Shown here: positions 8,976 through 17,985 of the stretch, piece by piece | Layout: every line of letters starts with the position of its first letter | How positions within the stretch are numbered: position 1 is the first letter of the stretch | From: JAFTYO01 sp045613125 | Lineage (GTDB): Bacteria > Pseudomonadota > Alphaproteobacteria > RF32 > CAG-239 | DNA: 64,000 nt | Assembly (NCBI GenBank): GCA_045613125.1 | Contig: JAZLAM010000022.1 | Coordinates: 186,001 to 250,000, forward strand | Reading direction: 5' to 3' | Position numbers and translations under genes: made by a program | The notes under the pieces: generated by a model | Seen by the model: only the letters and a program-made list of their open reading frames with translations | The model's database searches: none | Told to the model about the DNA's origin: nothing

Positions 8976-9467
8976 TTATTCGTCCGGCAATTTAGAACTT
9001 GTTTTAGATAAAGATATTATCAAATCAAAAAGTTTTTTTGCAAGAGATCTATTTGTAATCCGATAATAAGCTCTTACAAGCTCTATAGTTTCTCTTTTTT
9101 TCATAGGATCTAATTCTATTTCTTCAACATCTTCATTCAGCATCAAACATTCTTCTCCATCAGATATGCTTTGCATCATAGGACTTTGACTTTCAATAGC
9201 CTTATCCATATCTTCAAAGAAGAAATCCATAGGAACATTTAAAACCTTACTAATATCCCATAAACGACTAGCACCTACTCTATTGCAACCTTTTTCATAT
9301 TTTTGTATCTGTTGAAAAGTCAACCCTAATTTTCTAGCCATAAATTGTTGACTATATCCTAACAATGTACGTCTTAAACGTATCCTGTTCCCGACATGTA
9401 CATCTACAGGATTGGGAGAACCACTGGTAGAACGATTAGATGAAAATAAATCAACATGCAAATTCAT
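8976..9467 (-). CDS. XRE-family transcriptional regulator
   Basis: A 163-residue protein with a helix-turn-helix at about residues 25-80 (RIRLRRTLLGYSQQFMARKL, then TFQQIQKYEKG) and an acidic helical C-terminus. A regulator of this type sits beside lnt in many Alphaproteobacteria. Its promoter overlaps a perfect palindrome, so it likely represses itself. It is followed by trmB across a hairpin. Confidence 0.85.
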   Translation of the reverse strand: MNLHVDLFSSNRSTSGSPNPVDVHVGNRIRLRRTLLGYSQQFMARKLGLTFQQIQKYEKGCNRVGASRLWDISKVLNVPMDFFFEDMDKAIESQSPMMQSISDGEECLMLNEDVEEIELDPMKKRETIELVRAYYRITNRSLAKKLFDLIISLSKTSSKLPDE

Positions 9468-9494
9468 AGTTCAAGTCCTTTCTATAACACTTGG

Positions 9495-9508
9495 ATGTTA
9501 TATAACAT
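9495..9508. promoter_or_regulatory. palindromic operator over the XRE promoter
   Basis: ATGTTATATAACAT is a perfect 14-base palindrome overlapping the -10 box of the leftward promoter. A second ATAACA at 9484-9489 pairs with TGTTAT at 9496-9501, giving an overlapping half-site arrangement. It suits autorepression by the adjacent XRE protein. Confidence 0.5.
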
Positions 9509-9527
9509 GATATACAATCAAAGTCAA
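9499..9527 (-). promoter_or_regulatory. sigma-70-type promoter of the XRE gene
   Basis: Read leftwards, TTGACT (9527-9522), a 17-base spacer and TATATA (9504-9499) form a near-consensus promoter about 30 bases upstream of the XRE start codon. Confidence 0.6.
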
Positions 9528-11068
9528 TTGTTATTTTGTATTTTAGAGTATTTACAACTATTTGTTGTGATAAAAATTAATACCAGCATTACAAGAATGG
9601 TATACAATAATATATATTTTCCAAATTTGCTGTATAAAGTTTTTAAAGTTGCTTGTTCAGGTAGGTAAACATCCATATAACCTTTCTTACCCAAGTCTAC
9701 CTGCTTCATTATCTTTCCTGTTGGATAAATAATAGCGCTAATTCCTGAATTAGCACTTCTAACAATTGTAATCCCCTCTTCAATAGATCGCATTTGGGCA
9801 GAGACTAAATGTTGATAAGGCCCCGAACTTTTTCCATACCATCCGTCATTTGTTAAAACCACTAGCCAATTTGGTTTATTGTTGCGATTTATCACCTCAT
9901 CCGGGAAAATTATTTCATAACATATCAATGCTGCAAAAACAGGATAATTTTCTATGGTAACATTCTTATATTTTTCACCTTGCATAAAATCAGAAACATT
10001 ACTAGCTATAGGTTGCACCCAATCCGGAAGATATTTTCTAAACGGTACATATTCTCCAAAAGGAACCAAATGATTTTTATCATAAAAAGCTTTTATATTT
10101 ACATTTTTATCTAACACATACATTGAATTATATGGTTTATATATACCATCTGTTATATCAAAACGAACTAATCCCGTAATAAGGTACCCATTTTGAGGAA
10201 TAGCGTTTTTTATCATCTCACGATATTTTAAGCTGTATTCAACATCAAAAGGAAGAGCTGTTTCACCCCAAACAACAAAATCTACTGTATCTAATCCATC
10301 TTCTGCACTCAGATCTATATATTGTTTAAAATTATTCTCAAGTTCATTTCTATCCCACTTCATACTTTGAGGGATGCTAGGCTGAACCAATCTTATTTTA
10401 ACATTCGAATCGACAGTTTCATACTTATTTATACGAAGTAAACCAAACGTTATGATAAAAGATAAAATTACACATAACACTATTATGGATGATTTTTTAT
10501 CACTTTCAAAAAAAATATAAAAACATCCAGTTATAACAAGAGCAATAAGGCTTAAACCATAAGTCCCCCATATTGAAGCGGTTTGTATAAGAACTTCATG
10601 AAATGCAAAAATTGTTCCCAATAAATTCCACGGGAAACCAGTTAATATAAAACTTCTCAAAATTTCTAAAAGTACCCAAACACTTGCAAAAGAAAATATT
10701 TTCACCCAGTTTTTTTCCTTTCTTAATACATACCATATTAAAAAAGGTGGAATCATAAAAAGTCCGAAAAAACCTCCTATAGCAAGCAAACTTATAGGAT
10801 AAAGCCACCCAAATGTCAAAAAGTCAACCAATAATGCATTACAAATCCAATACAATCCGACTATAAAATATGAAATTCCGAAACAATATCCTATTAAAAA
10901 AGACTGTTTCATATTTTTAACATTGTCCGTAATTTTAAGGGCTAAGCATAAACTTAAAATAAATAACGGAAAAGCATAAACAGGAGGGAATGCGAGTGCA
11001 GACAAAGCCCCCAATAAACAGGCTGTTTTTTTATAATTTGCAAGCATGATATCAAAAATTTTTTTCAA
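9524..11068 (-). CDS. lnt: apolipoprotein N-acyltransferase
   Basis: Lnt adds the third acyl chain to the N-terminal cysteine of lipoproteins at the periplasmic face of the inner membrane. The 514-residue protein has N-terminal transmembrane helices to about 210 and a nitrilase-like domain carrying the catalytic triad: E269 in VVWGETALPF, K331 in DKNHLVPFGEYVP and C383 in LICYEIIFP. A last helix lies near 490. It starts 4 nt after ybeY as the end of the miaB-phoH-ybeY-lnt operon; the tlyC/corC gene often found between ybeY and lnt is absent. Confidence 0.96.
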   Translation of the reverse strand: MKKIFDIMLANYKKTACLLGALSALAFPPVYAFPLFILSLCLALKITDNVKNMKQSFLIGYCFGISYFIVGLYWICNALLVDFLTFGWLYPISLLAIGGFFGLFMIPPFLIWYVLRKEKNWVKIFSFASVWVLLEILRSFILTGFPWNLLGTIFAFHEVLIQTASIWGTYGLSLIALVITGCFYIFFESDKKSSIIVLCVILSFIITFGLLRINKYETVDSNVKIRLVQPSIPQSMKWDRNELENNFKQYIDLSAEDGLDTVDFVVWGETALPFDVEYSLKYREMIKNAIPQNGYLITGLVRFDITDGIYKPYNSMYVLDKNVNIKAFYDKNHLVPFGEYVPFRKYLPDWVQPIASNVSDFMQGEKYKNVTIENYPVFAALICYEIIFPDEVINRNNKPNWLVVLTNDGWYGKSSGPYQHLVSAQMRSIEEGITIVRSANSGISAIIYPTGKIMKQVDLGKKGYMDVYLPEQATLKTLYSKFGKYILLYTILVMLVLIFITTNSCKYSKIQNNN

Positions 11069-11072
11069 TTTT

Positions 11073-11585
11073 TTATTCCTGATATGGATTTTTTATACCT
11101 AATTTATTTAAAACAGAAATTTCTATTTGCTCCATTTCAAGACGTTCATCTTCTTCGATGTGGTCATATCCCAAAATATGCAACAAACCGTGCGCCCATA
11201 AATGGCAAAAGTGATCTTTAAAACTTACTTCTTGTTCCATTGCCTCTTTTTTCATTGTTTCAAAAGCAATTATTATATCACCCATTTCAATAATATCTTC
11301 AAATTCGAGCATATTATCAAAATCTTCACTATCAATATTGGCAAATGATAAAACATTTGTAGGTTTATCAAATCCTCGAAACTCCAGATTAAGTTGATGT
11401 ACATTTGTATCATCACTTAAACATAAATTGACAGTAAAATCTTTGGATACGTTAAGATAATCTATCCTTTCTGCAACTTCTTGCAAAACAGCTTCTTTTA
11501 CCTTTTGGGTAACGTCGACAATATTAGGTATTGCCACTGTCCAACTATGATCTTCAATATCTATAAAAACATCAAACTTATTCAT
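11073..11585 (-). CDS. ybeY: endoribonuclease YbeY, rRNA maturation factor
   Basis: YbeY is a zinc metalloprotein involved in 16S rRNA 3' maturation and ribosome quality control. The H-x3-H-x5-H zinc site is intact: HGLLHILGYDH, at about H132, H136 and H142 counted from the ATG at 11585. That start overlaps the last eight bases of phoH (ATGAATAA), typical of coupled translation; an ATG at 11615 would add ten residues with no better binding site. The conserved RGxDKPTNVLSF region reads RGFDKPTNVLSFA. Confidence 0.95.
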   Translation of the reverse strand: MNKFDVFIDIEDHSWTVAIPNIVDVTQKVKEAVLQEVAERIDYLNVSKDFTVNLCLSDDTNVHQLNLEFRGFDKPTNVLSFANIDSEDFDNMLEFEDIIEMGDIIIAFETMKKEAMEQEVSFKDHFCHLWAHGLLHILGYDHIEEDERLEMEQIEISVLNKLGIKNPYQE

Positions 11586-12543
11586 CACTATGCAACTTTT
11601 TGCTTTTTTCCTCATAAGCTTTTACAATTTTTGCAACCAAACCATGACGAACAACATCATTTGCGCCAAATGTTACAGAACTTATGTTGTTTATATTTTT
11701 TAATGTATCAAGAGCATCTCTTAAGCCGGAAACCGTACCTCGTGGCAAATCTACCTGACTTAAGTCTCCGTTAATTACCATGCGTGAATTTTCACCTAAA
11801 CGAGTTAAAAACATTTTCATTTGCATAGGTGTTGTATTTTGAGCTTCATCTAAAATTACAAACGCATTAGAAAGAGTTCTTCCCCTCATGAATGCGAGTG
11901 GAGCAATTTCTATTTCACCCAATGCCAGTTTTTTATCAACTTGCTCTGCCGGTAACATTTCGTATAAAGCATCATAAAGAGGTCTTAAATACGGATCTAC
12001 CTTTTCTTTTAAATCACCAGGTAAAAAACCCAAATTTTCTCCTGCTTCAACAGCCGGACGAGATAAAATAATTTTATCGACAGCACCTTCAAGCATCATA
12101 GAGACAGCCAATGCTACCGCTAAATAAGTCTTCCCTGTACCGGCAGGTCCTAAACCGAATACCAATTCATTTTTGAGCATTTCTTGAATATATTTAGCCT
12201 GTGTTGCAGAACGTGGATAAATATAGCGTTTTTTGGTCTTCAATACAATCTCATTTAAGTTTTGAGCTTCATCTTCATCATGAGTTCCAGAACATATTCT
12301 TACAGCAGCCTTCACTTCTTGTTCTCCTATTTCTATACTTTTACTAACCTTATCGTACAAGATATTGATAGCATTTTTTGCATCTTCAATATCTTTAAGA
12401 TTTCCTTTAAGTGTTACTTGATTACCAAAACACAAAATCTCTACATTAAGCATTTTTTCAATCAACCTTAAATTGGTGTCAGAAACTCCAACAAGCTTTT
12501 GAACCAATTGATTATTAAAAAGTTCCATATTAAGTTCTGCCAT
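11578..12543 (-). CDS. PhoH family ATPase
   Basis: A 321-residue PhoH-like P-loop ATPase of the type encoded next to ybeY, thought to work with it in RNA metabolism. It has an N-terminal KH-like region, Walker A GLGPAGTGKTYLA near residue 131 and Walker B VILDEAQN. The start is the ATG at 12543, one base after the miaB stop and with AAGGTG upstream; an earlier in-frame codon would run into miaB. Confidence 0.93.
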   Translation of the reverse strand: MAELNMELFNNQLVQKLVGVSDTNLRLIEKMLNVEILCFGNQVTLKGNLKDIEDAKNAINILYDKVSKSIEIGEQEVKAAVRICSGTHDEDEAQNLNEIVLKTKKRYIYPRSATQAKYIQEMLKNELVFGLGPAGTGKTYLAVALAVSMMLEGAVDKIILSRPAVEAGENLGFLPGDLKEKVDPYLRPLYDALYEMLPAEQVDKKLALGEIEIAPLAFMRGRTLSNAFVILDEAQNTTPMQMKMFLTRLGENSRMVINGDLSQVDLPRGTVSGLRDALDTLKNINNISSVTFGANDVVRHGLVAKIVKAYEEKSKKLHSDE

Positions 12544-12544
12544 A

Positions 12545-13876
12545 TTATAACACCTTTCCGCATAATGAATTAGTGGTTGCTTCTTCAACCTTAACACACA
12601 CAATTTTATTCAAAAGACTCTTATCAGCTTTTGCATATAAATTTTGCATATATGGAGTTCTACCGATAAGTTGTCCTTTATGACGTCCGTTTTGTTCAAA
12701 CAAAACATCAAATTCTTTACCTATACAGGACATATTAAACTTTGTTTGGTAATCAAACAGTAAATTTTGCAAAATTTCCAAACGTTGTTTTTTAATTTTT
12801 TCTTCTACCTGATTTGGCATAACCGCAGCCGGTGTTCCTGCTCTCCGACTATATTTGAAAGAAAATGCTTGAATATACTTAACTTGATTTACCAAATCTA
12901 ATGTTTGTTCAAAATCTTCATCTGTCTCTCCCGGAAAGCCTACAATAAAATCTGACGACATCCTTAAATTAGGATTTGCATTCGTTAATTTTTCAACTTT
13001 TTCCAAGTATTGTTCACGATTATGTCTTCTGTTCATAGCCTTTAAGATTTTATCAGAGCCTGATTGCACAGGCAAATGCAAATATGGCATGAGCTGTTTT
13101 AAATTACGATGGCACTCTATCAAATCATCATCAACATCAGCCGGATATGAGGTTGTATAACGCAAGCGTTTTAAACCATCTAATTCTGCTAACTTATTCA
13201 ACAAATATGCAAAATTACGTTCTTTACCTTTTGCATCTTCACCATGATACGAATTTACATTTTGTCCCAACAGATTTATTTCCAAAGTGCCTGTGTTAAT
13301 CAGCCGTTTTGCCTCATTTATAACTTCTTCTACCGGTCTGGAGTATTCCGCACCTCTGGTATATGGCACAACACAATATGTACAAAAATTGTTACATCCT
13401 TCTTGCACCGCTAAAAATGAACAACCTCCTTCAGCTCTATTTTGCGGTAAAAAGTCAAACTTTGCTTCAGCAGGAAAATCCGTATCTATCAAAGGTTCTC
13501 CTTTTTGTTTGCTTATTTTTGCCAACATTTCCGGTAACCGATGATATGTAAGAGGACCTAAAGCAAAATCAACATATGGGGCTCTTTTTGCAATTTGTTC
13601 ATCTTCTGCCTGAACCACACATCCTGTAACACCAATGACGGTATCTTTGCCTAATGCTTGCCGTTCTTGTTTAATTATATAAGCCCTACCTAAATCAGAA
13701 AAAACTTTTTCTGCTGCTTTTTCTCTGATATGGCAAGTATTAAAAATCACCAAATCAGCATCTGATTGCATAAGAGTTTCTTCATAACCTAAATTTTCAA
13801 GCATAATTGCCATACGATGAGAATCATACACATTCATTTGGCAACCAAAAGTTTTTATAAAATATTTCTTAACCAT
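12545..13876 (-). CDS. miaB: tRNA-2-methylthio-N6-dimethylallyladenosine synthase
   Basis: MiaB is a radical-SAM methylthiotransferase that converts i6A37 to ms2i6A37 in tRNAs reading UNN codons; the substrate is made by miaA, also in this window. The 443-residue frame has the N-terminal cluster cysteines C12, C48 and C86, the radical-SAM motif CNNFCTYC (C161, C165, C168) and a C-terminal TRAM domain. It heads the operon continuing with phoH, ybeY and lnt. Confidence 0.96.
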   Translation of the reverse strand: MVKKYFIKTFGCQMNVYDSHRMAIMLENLGYEETLMQSDADLVIFNTCHIREKAAEKVFSDLGRAYIIKQERQALGKDTVIGVTGCVVQAEDEQIAKRAPYVDFALGPLTYHRLPEMLAKISKQKGEPLIDTDFPAEAKFDFLPQNRAEGGCSFLAVQEGCNNFCTYCVVPYTRGAEYSRPVEEVINEAKRLINTGTLEINLLGQNVNSYHGEDAKGKERNFAYLLNKLAELDGLKRLRYTTSYPADVDDDLIECHRNLKQLMPYLHLPVQSGSDKILKAMNRRHNREQYLEKVEKLTNANPNLRMSSDFIVGFPGETDEDFEQTLDLVNQVKYIQAFSFKYSRRAGTPAAVMPNQVEEKIKKQRLEILQNLLFDYQTKFNMSCIGKEFDVLFEQNGRHKGQLIGRTPYMQNLYAKADKSLLNKIVCVKVEEATTNSLCGKVL

Positions 13877-14033
13877 GTTCTCTTTTTTTCTTTTATTACA
13901 CCTTACTTATTATGCTATGACAATACTTAATTTTTTTCAAATATTTTTTTATTTTGTTTGAACATCTTTTATATTGAAAAAATCAAGTTTTTTCGTTAAG
14001 ATGCCTATAAGTTAATTTTTGGAGTTTATAATA

Positions 14034-14471
14034 ATGACTTATACAGAAACTTTAGAAATGAATAATTTCGTATTAAAACTTTCTCAAGAAGATAAAATAA
14101 TTTTTCTTCAGACTTTATTTTTTCTTGCCAATATTGATAAAAATCGAGATGAACAAGAAATAATATTTATAAAAGATTTGGCTGACTACTATAAAGTTGA
14201 ACAGTCTGAGGAAATTTTTAAAAACACCACAGAAGAAGAAATACTCAACAAACTTAAAACCATCAAGAATCGTAGAACATCATTGGAGCTGATAAAAGAG
14301 ATGTGCTTACTCGGACATTCTGATAGCGATTTAACCGATGAGGAAACGTTATTCATCGGACATGCCGGATTGGCAATGGGTATAGAAATTGAAAAAATTG
14401 AACAAATCAGCAATTGGATTATTGATAAAATTATTTGGCTTGAACAAGGTAAAATAATTTTTGAAAACTGA
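14034..14471 (+). CDS. TerB-like helical protein
   Basis: A 145-residue all-helical protein with two acidic loops (NIDKNRDEQE and HSDSDLTDEE) in the positions of the DGxhxxxE motifs of the TerB fold, which may bind metal ions. The start is the ATG at 14034 with GGAG nine bases upstream, not the upstream TTG. The next gene starts about 20 nt later, so the two are probably co-transcribed. Its role is unknown; TerB-like proteins occur in tellurite-resistance and envelope stress settings. Confidence 0.6.
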   Translation: MTYTETLEMNNFVLKLSQEDKIIFLQTLFFLANIDKNRDEQEIIFIKDLADYYKVEQSEEIFKNTTEEEILNKLKTIKNRRTSLELIKEMCLLGHSDSDLTDEETLFIGHAGLAMGIEIEKIEQISNWIIDKIIWLEQGKIIFEN

Positions 14472-14490
14472 TAGCATCAAGGAGTTTGTT

Positions 14491-15456
14491 ATGACGCATG
14501 ATAATTTAAATGAAAACAAAAATTTATATACTCAGAAAAAACAAAATGATATCATAAAACTATCCTTAAAAGAAACTTACAATAGTTTAAACGCCAGAGA
14601 GTTAAGAGAAATTACTCGCGAATCGATTTTTGCACCTCCTGAACGTAAAATTTCGACTGGAGGCAGAGAAATTACAGCCTCCGATTTAAGGTATGAAATT
14701 GCGACTTCGATAGAGGAAAATGCATCATCCCGTTTTGTAAACAACGTCTATGATATGCAAACAGAACTTACAGAAAGTATAGAACGTATAAATAGTGGAA
14801 CAAATTCTACAGAAGAATATTTCAGTTGGCTTAACACTTCAACCGATATTTTAAAAAATATGAATGATGGTTTTGTTTCAAAAGAAGATCTTGAAATTCG
14901 CAATAACTTTTTGGAAACGACAGATCAACGAGAAGCAGATCTCATGCTTTGCCTAGGATTATTAGCCGGAAGCAAGCATCACAAAGCTATCGAAATTTCA
15001 AAAAATTTACAATACAAACTACAAAAACTAAGAGAAATACGCAGTGCAATCAAACTTACTACTCGTAATCAGGCTGACATAGATATAAGTCGTGCCGAAT
15101 ACGAACGTGCAATTCCTTATTATAAAGTTTTCAAAACCTTACAAAAACTTCCGTTTGGTTATGATGTAGCCAAACAACAAAAAATCAATCTCGGAATATA
15201 CCATGATGAAGATGATGATTTACAAGAAGATTACAATTACTATATATACTTAATCAATCAAGCTCTTGACGAAATGAAAACAGAAGATAATTATTATGTT
15301 GCTTCTAACCAATATCAACTGGCTCATGATATGGCTAAAGAACAAAATGAGCATTTTTCTGATAAAATATCTGATAAAATGCAAAAATTAACTGGACGAC
15401 GCAATTCGTTTAGGTTAAAGTATGAGTCACTTGATGCCGCTAAGGACAATATTTAA
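14491..15456 (+). CDS. hypothetical coiled-coil protein
   Basis: A 321-residue charged helical protein beginning MTHDNLNENKN after AAGGAG seven bases upstream. Heptad-like stretches run through the middle and end (for example QLAHDMAKEQNEHFSDKI). No signal peptide, membrane segment or known domain is visible. It sits between the TerB-like gene and the YggT gene and is likely a cytoplasmic partner of one of them. Confidence 0.55.
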   Translation: MTHDNLNENKNLYTQKKQNDIIKLSLKETYNSLNARELREITRESIFAPPERKISTGGREITASDLRYEIATSIEENASSRFVNNVYDMQTELTESIERINSGTNSTEEYFSWLNTSTDILKNMNDGFVSKEDLEIRNNFLETTDQREADLMLCLGLLAGSKHHKAIEISKNLQYKLQKLREIRSAIKLTTRNQADIDISRAEYERAIPYYKVFKTLQKLPFGYDVAKQQKINLGIYHDEDDDLQEDYNYYIYLINQALDEMKTEDNYYVASNQYQLAHDMAKEQNEHFSDKISDKMQKLTGRRNSFRLKYESLDAAKDNI

Positions 15457-15477
15457 TTAGTTTATAGGAGAAAAATC

Positions 15478-15777
15478 ATGGGGATGCTTCTTATTCCTTT
15501 TTTAGATGTAATTGCTTTAATAGTAGATATTTATTTTAAAATAGTAGTCGTTGAAATTGTAATTTATTGGTTGTTACACTTTAAGTTAATTGTTGCAAAT
15601 AATAAATATGCTACTAAGCTTATTGAAATTTTGAAAAACGCAACAGAACCAGTATACAAAAGAATACGTGCAAAAGTACCTCCGTTTGCAGATTTTGATG
15701 CATCACCGTTTATTTTACTTTTAGTACTATTTTTTATTGTTCGTTTCATTACCGTATTAAAAGAAATGTTGATATAA
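15478..15777 (+). CDS. YggT family membrane protein
   Basis: A 99-residue integral membrane protein with two long hydrophobic segments (about 5-40 and 72-98) and the YggT signature between them: ATEPVYKRIRAKVPPF followed by FDASPF. YggT proteins are linked to cell envelope, division and osmotic functions. It is followed 7 nt later by a DUF167 gene, the usual yggT-yggU pairing. Confidence 0.9.
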   Translation: MGMLLIPFLDVIALIVDIYFKIVVVEIVIYWLLHFKLIVANNKYATKLIEILKNATEPVYKRIRAKVPPFADFDASPFILLLVLFFIVRFITVLKEMLI

Positions 15778-15784
15778 TTGACTG

Positions 15785-16093
15785 ATGTTTTTTACTAAAA
15801 CACAAAAAGGATACATTTTAAGAGTTAGGCTGACGCCTAACTCTTCTTCTTGTAAGGTTATAGGCTCAACCTTAGATGTAAATGATGATGTTTTTTTAAA
15901 AATTTCTGTAGTATCCGTTCCTGAAAAAGGAAAAGCCAACAAAGAACTGATAAATTTCTTGGCTAAGAAACTTAAAATCGCAAAATCAGATTTTGAAATC
16001 ATAAGCGGTGAGCTTGACAAGTGGAAAAAAATCAGAATACTGTCAGATAAAATTTGTGAAGATGATTTGCTTAATCTTATGGAGAACAATTAA
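15785..16093 (+). CDS. DUF167/YggU family protein
   Basis: A 102-residue protein with the family pattern RVRLTPNSSS, then VPEKGKANKELINFLAKKL. The biochemical role is unknown. It follows yggT, and its stop codon overlaps the folD start (TAATG). Confidence 0.9.
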   Translation: MFFTKTQKGYILRVRLTPNSSSCKVIGSTLDVNDDVFLKISVVSVPEKGKANKELINFLAKKLKIAKSDFEIISGELDKWKKIRILSDKICEDDLLNLMENN

Positions 16094-16941
16094 TGACGGA
16101 AAATATATTAAACGGAAAAGAATTAGCTTTATGCATAAGAGATAACTTAAAAAAACAAATAAGCTATTTAGATGAAAAACCTGTATTAGCCATTATATTA
16201 GTAGGAAATAACGAAGCCAGCAAAATTTATGTTCGCAATAAGATAAAAGCCGCCGATGAAATAGATATCAAAACATCTGTTCATTTATTTGATGAAACAG
16301 TTAAGCAAGATGAACTGGAAAGTTTAATAAAAGACCTTAACTCTGATGTACATATAAATGGTATAATGGTTCAACTTCCTTTACCTAAAGAAATTGATGA
16401 AAAAAGGATATTAGATTTAATCTGTCCTCAAAAAGATGTAGATGGTTTTCACCCTTATAACATCGGATTACTGCAAAACGGTTCCGATAAAGCCGTAATA
16501 GCCGCAACACCTAAAGGTATCATTCGATTATTGGAAAATTCTAATATTAATTTTGAAGGGAAAAATGCTCTTGTTATAGGCCGATCTCAAATTGTAGGTA
16601 AACCGATTGCAATGTTACTACTCAATAAGAATTGCACTGTTACTATTGCTCATTCTAAAACTAAAAATATTGAAAATTTAATACAACAAGCAGACATCAT
16701 TGTATCAGCCTGCGGTTGTCCAAAAATGATTAAAGGACAATGGATTAAAAAAGGTGCAATAATTGTAGACGTCGGTATAAATCGTATAGATGAAAAACTT
16801 TGCGGTGATGTAGATTTTGATAGTGCAAAAGAAAAAGCATCTTTTATAACACCAGTTCCCGGCGGTGTTGGTCCGATGACAATTGCTATGCTTTTGGAAA
16901 ACACCTTTCTTGCTTATAAAAAACAAAACAATTTAGAATAA
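16093..16941 (+). CDS. folD: bifunctional methylenetetrahydrofolate dehydrogenase/cyclohydrolase
   Basis: FolD interconverts 5,10-methylene- and 10-formyl-tetrahydrofolate using NADP, supplying one-carbon units for purines and fMet-tRNA. The 282-residue protein has SKIYVRNKIKAADEI with the catalytic Tyr/Lys, GIMVQLPLP, DVDGFHPYN, the dinucleotide-binding stretch VIGRSQIVGKP and the C-terminal PVPGGVGPMTIAML. It is translationally coupled to the DUF167 gene and ends the rightward operon. Confidence 0.96.
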   Translation: MTENILNGKELALCIRDNLKKQISYLDEKPVLAIILVGNNEASKIYVRNKIKAADEIDIKTSVHLFDETVKQDELESLIKDLNSDVHINGIMVQLPLPKEIDEKRILDLICPQKDVDGFHPYNIGLLQNGSDKAVIAATPKGIIRLLENSNINFEGKNALVIGRSQIVGKPIAMLLLNKNCTVTIAHSKTKNIENLIQQADIIVSACGCPKMIKGQWIKKGAIIVDVGINRIDEKLCGDVDFDSAKEKASFITPVPGGVGPMTIAMLLENTFLAYKKQNNLE

Positions 16942-16942
16942 T

Positions 16943-17557
16943 CTATTTAAAAACCGATTGTGGAAAAGCCCAAAAGGAAATACTGATATCTTCAATGTTT
17001 AATTCTTGGCAAACACCTATGCGATGATGGCCTTGCAAAAGCTGATCTTTTATTCCCATATGCCTATTTAATCCTATTAGCAACGGAAACTCAAACTTAT
17101 AACCATCTTTTAAAGATGATACCAATTGATTATATTTATTCAATCTTTCTTCTTCAGGTACATACCACCTCTTATTTTTCAATTGATATGCGTTATGTCT
17201 GTTTCTTATACCTCTTGTCAGGTTTTGTTCTAAAATCCAAGATAACTTTGTTTTATATATTCCATATCCTTTTGTAACACTTTTCCTTTTTAGGGGTTTT
17301 ACGAGATGGATAAAAAACGAAAGAATCGGATTATAGCTATAATACGCTATTTTACATAATGTATATTGTGTGTTTTTGTTTTTACATTCCGTAATTATTT
17401 TTTCTCCGGAAAGTAAAGTGTCTTTTTGTTTTTGATTATTGCTAAGCATAATAACAACTTCACTGCTTTCATAATAATTTTCATTTTTTTTAAGCAAACT
17501 TAAATCATCTGTACTTAACAGATACCGGATTGATGAGTACGATAAATATTTTTTCAT
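16943..17557 (-). CDS. ParB-like domain protein in surface-sugar cluster
   Basis: A 204-residue protein whose last third carries the ParB/sulfiredoxin-like signature LLQGHHRIGVCQELNI preceded by a beta-rich segment. Proteins with this G-x-HR motif occur among polysaccharide genes and some may hydrolyse nucleotides or phosphorylate; the activity here is not known. It starts 5 nt after the acyltransferase gene and is the last gene of the glycosyltransferase-acyltransferase operon. Confidence 0.5.
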   Translation of the reverse strand: MKKYLSYSSIRYLLSTDDLSLLKKNENYYESSEVVIMLSNNQKQKDTLLSGEKIITECKNKNTQYTLCKIAYYSYNPILSFFIHLVKPLKRKSVTKGYGIYKTKLSWILEQNLTRGIRNRHNAYQLKNKRWYVPEEERLNKYNQLVSSLKDGYKFEFPLLIGLNRHMGIKDQLLQGHHRIGVCQELNIEDISISFWAFPQSVFK

Positions 17558-17562
17558 ATGAA

Positions 17563-17985
17563 TTATTTCAATTTTTTAATTATTTTTGCAGGAATACCTG
17601 CCACAACACAATTTGATGGTATATCCTTTGTCACCACACTTGATGCGCCTATGATAACATTATCTCCGATTGTAACACCCATCAAAACAATTGCTTGCCA
17701 ACCTATAAAAACATTGTTTCCTATTACTACGGGTTTAAATTCTGTTTTGCCTCCTGTTCTATTATATGATGCATCATGAGCCAGTATACTACATCCCGTT
17801 AAACAACAATTATTTCCGATGGTTATATCAGAACCTTTAGTCAAATCTATATGAACGTTTTTATAAACATAAGTATTATCTCCTATTTTTACTCCTTTAC
17901 GACGATATTTTTCTGCATTTCTGAACGGAAATTTCACACCTTTAAGCTTCAAATAAAAAAGGTAAAAATAATCAATTACAAACAT
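17563..17985 (-). CDS. hexapeptide-repeat acyltransferase
   Basis: A 140-residue left-handed beta-helix acyltransferase of the CysE/LacA/NodL superfamily. Repeats of the [LIV]-G-x4 type run through VKIGDNTYVYKNVHI, ITIGNNCCLTG and VVIGNNVFIGWQAIV, with the catalytic histidine likely in SILAHDASYNR and the ending VVAGIPAKIIKKL. It probably O-acetylates a surface sugar. The ATG at 17985 has GAGG seven bases upstream and overlaps the glycosyltransferase end by 14 nt. Confidence 0.85.
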   Translation of the reverse strand: MFVIDYFYLFYLKLKGVKFPFRNAEKYRRKGVKIGDNTYVYKNVHIDLTKGSDITIGNNCCLTGCSILAHDASYNRTGGKTEFKPVVIGNNVFIGWQAIVLMGVTIGDNVIIGASSVVTKDIPSNCVVAGIPAKIIKKLK

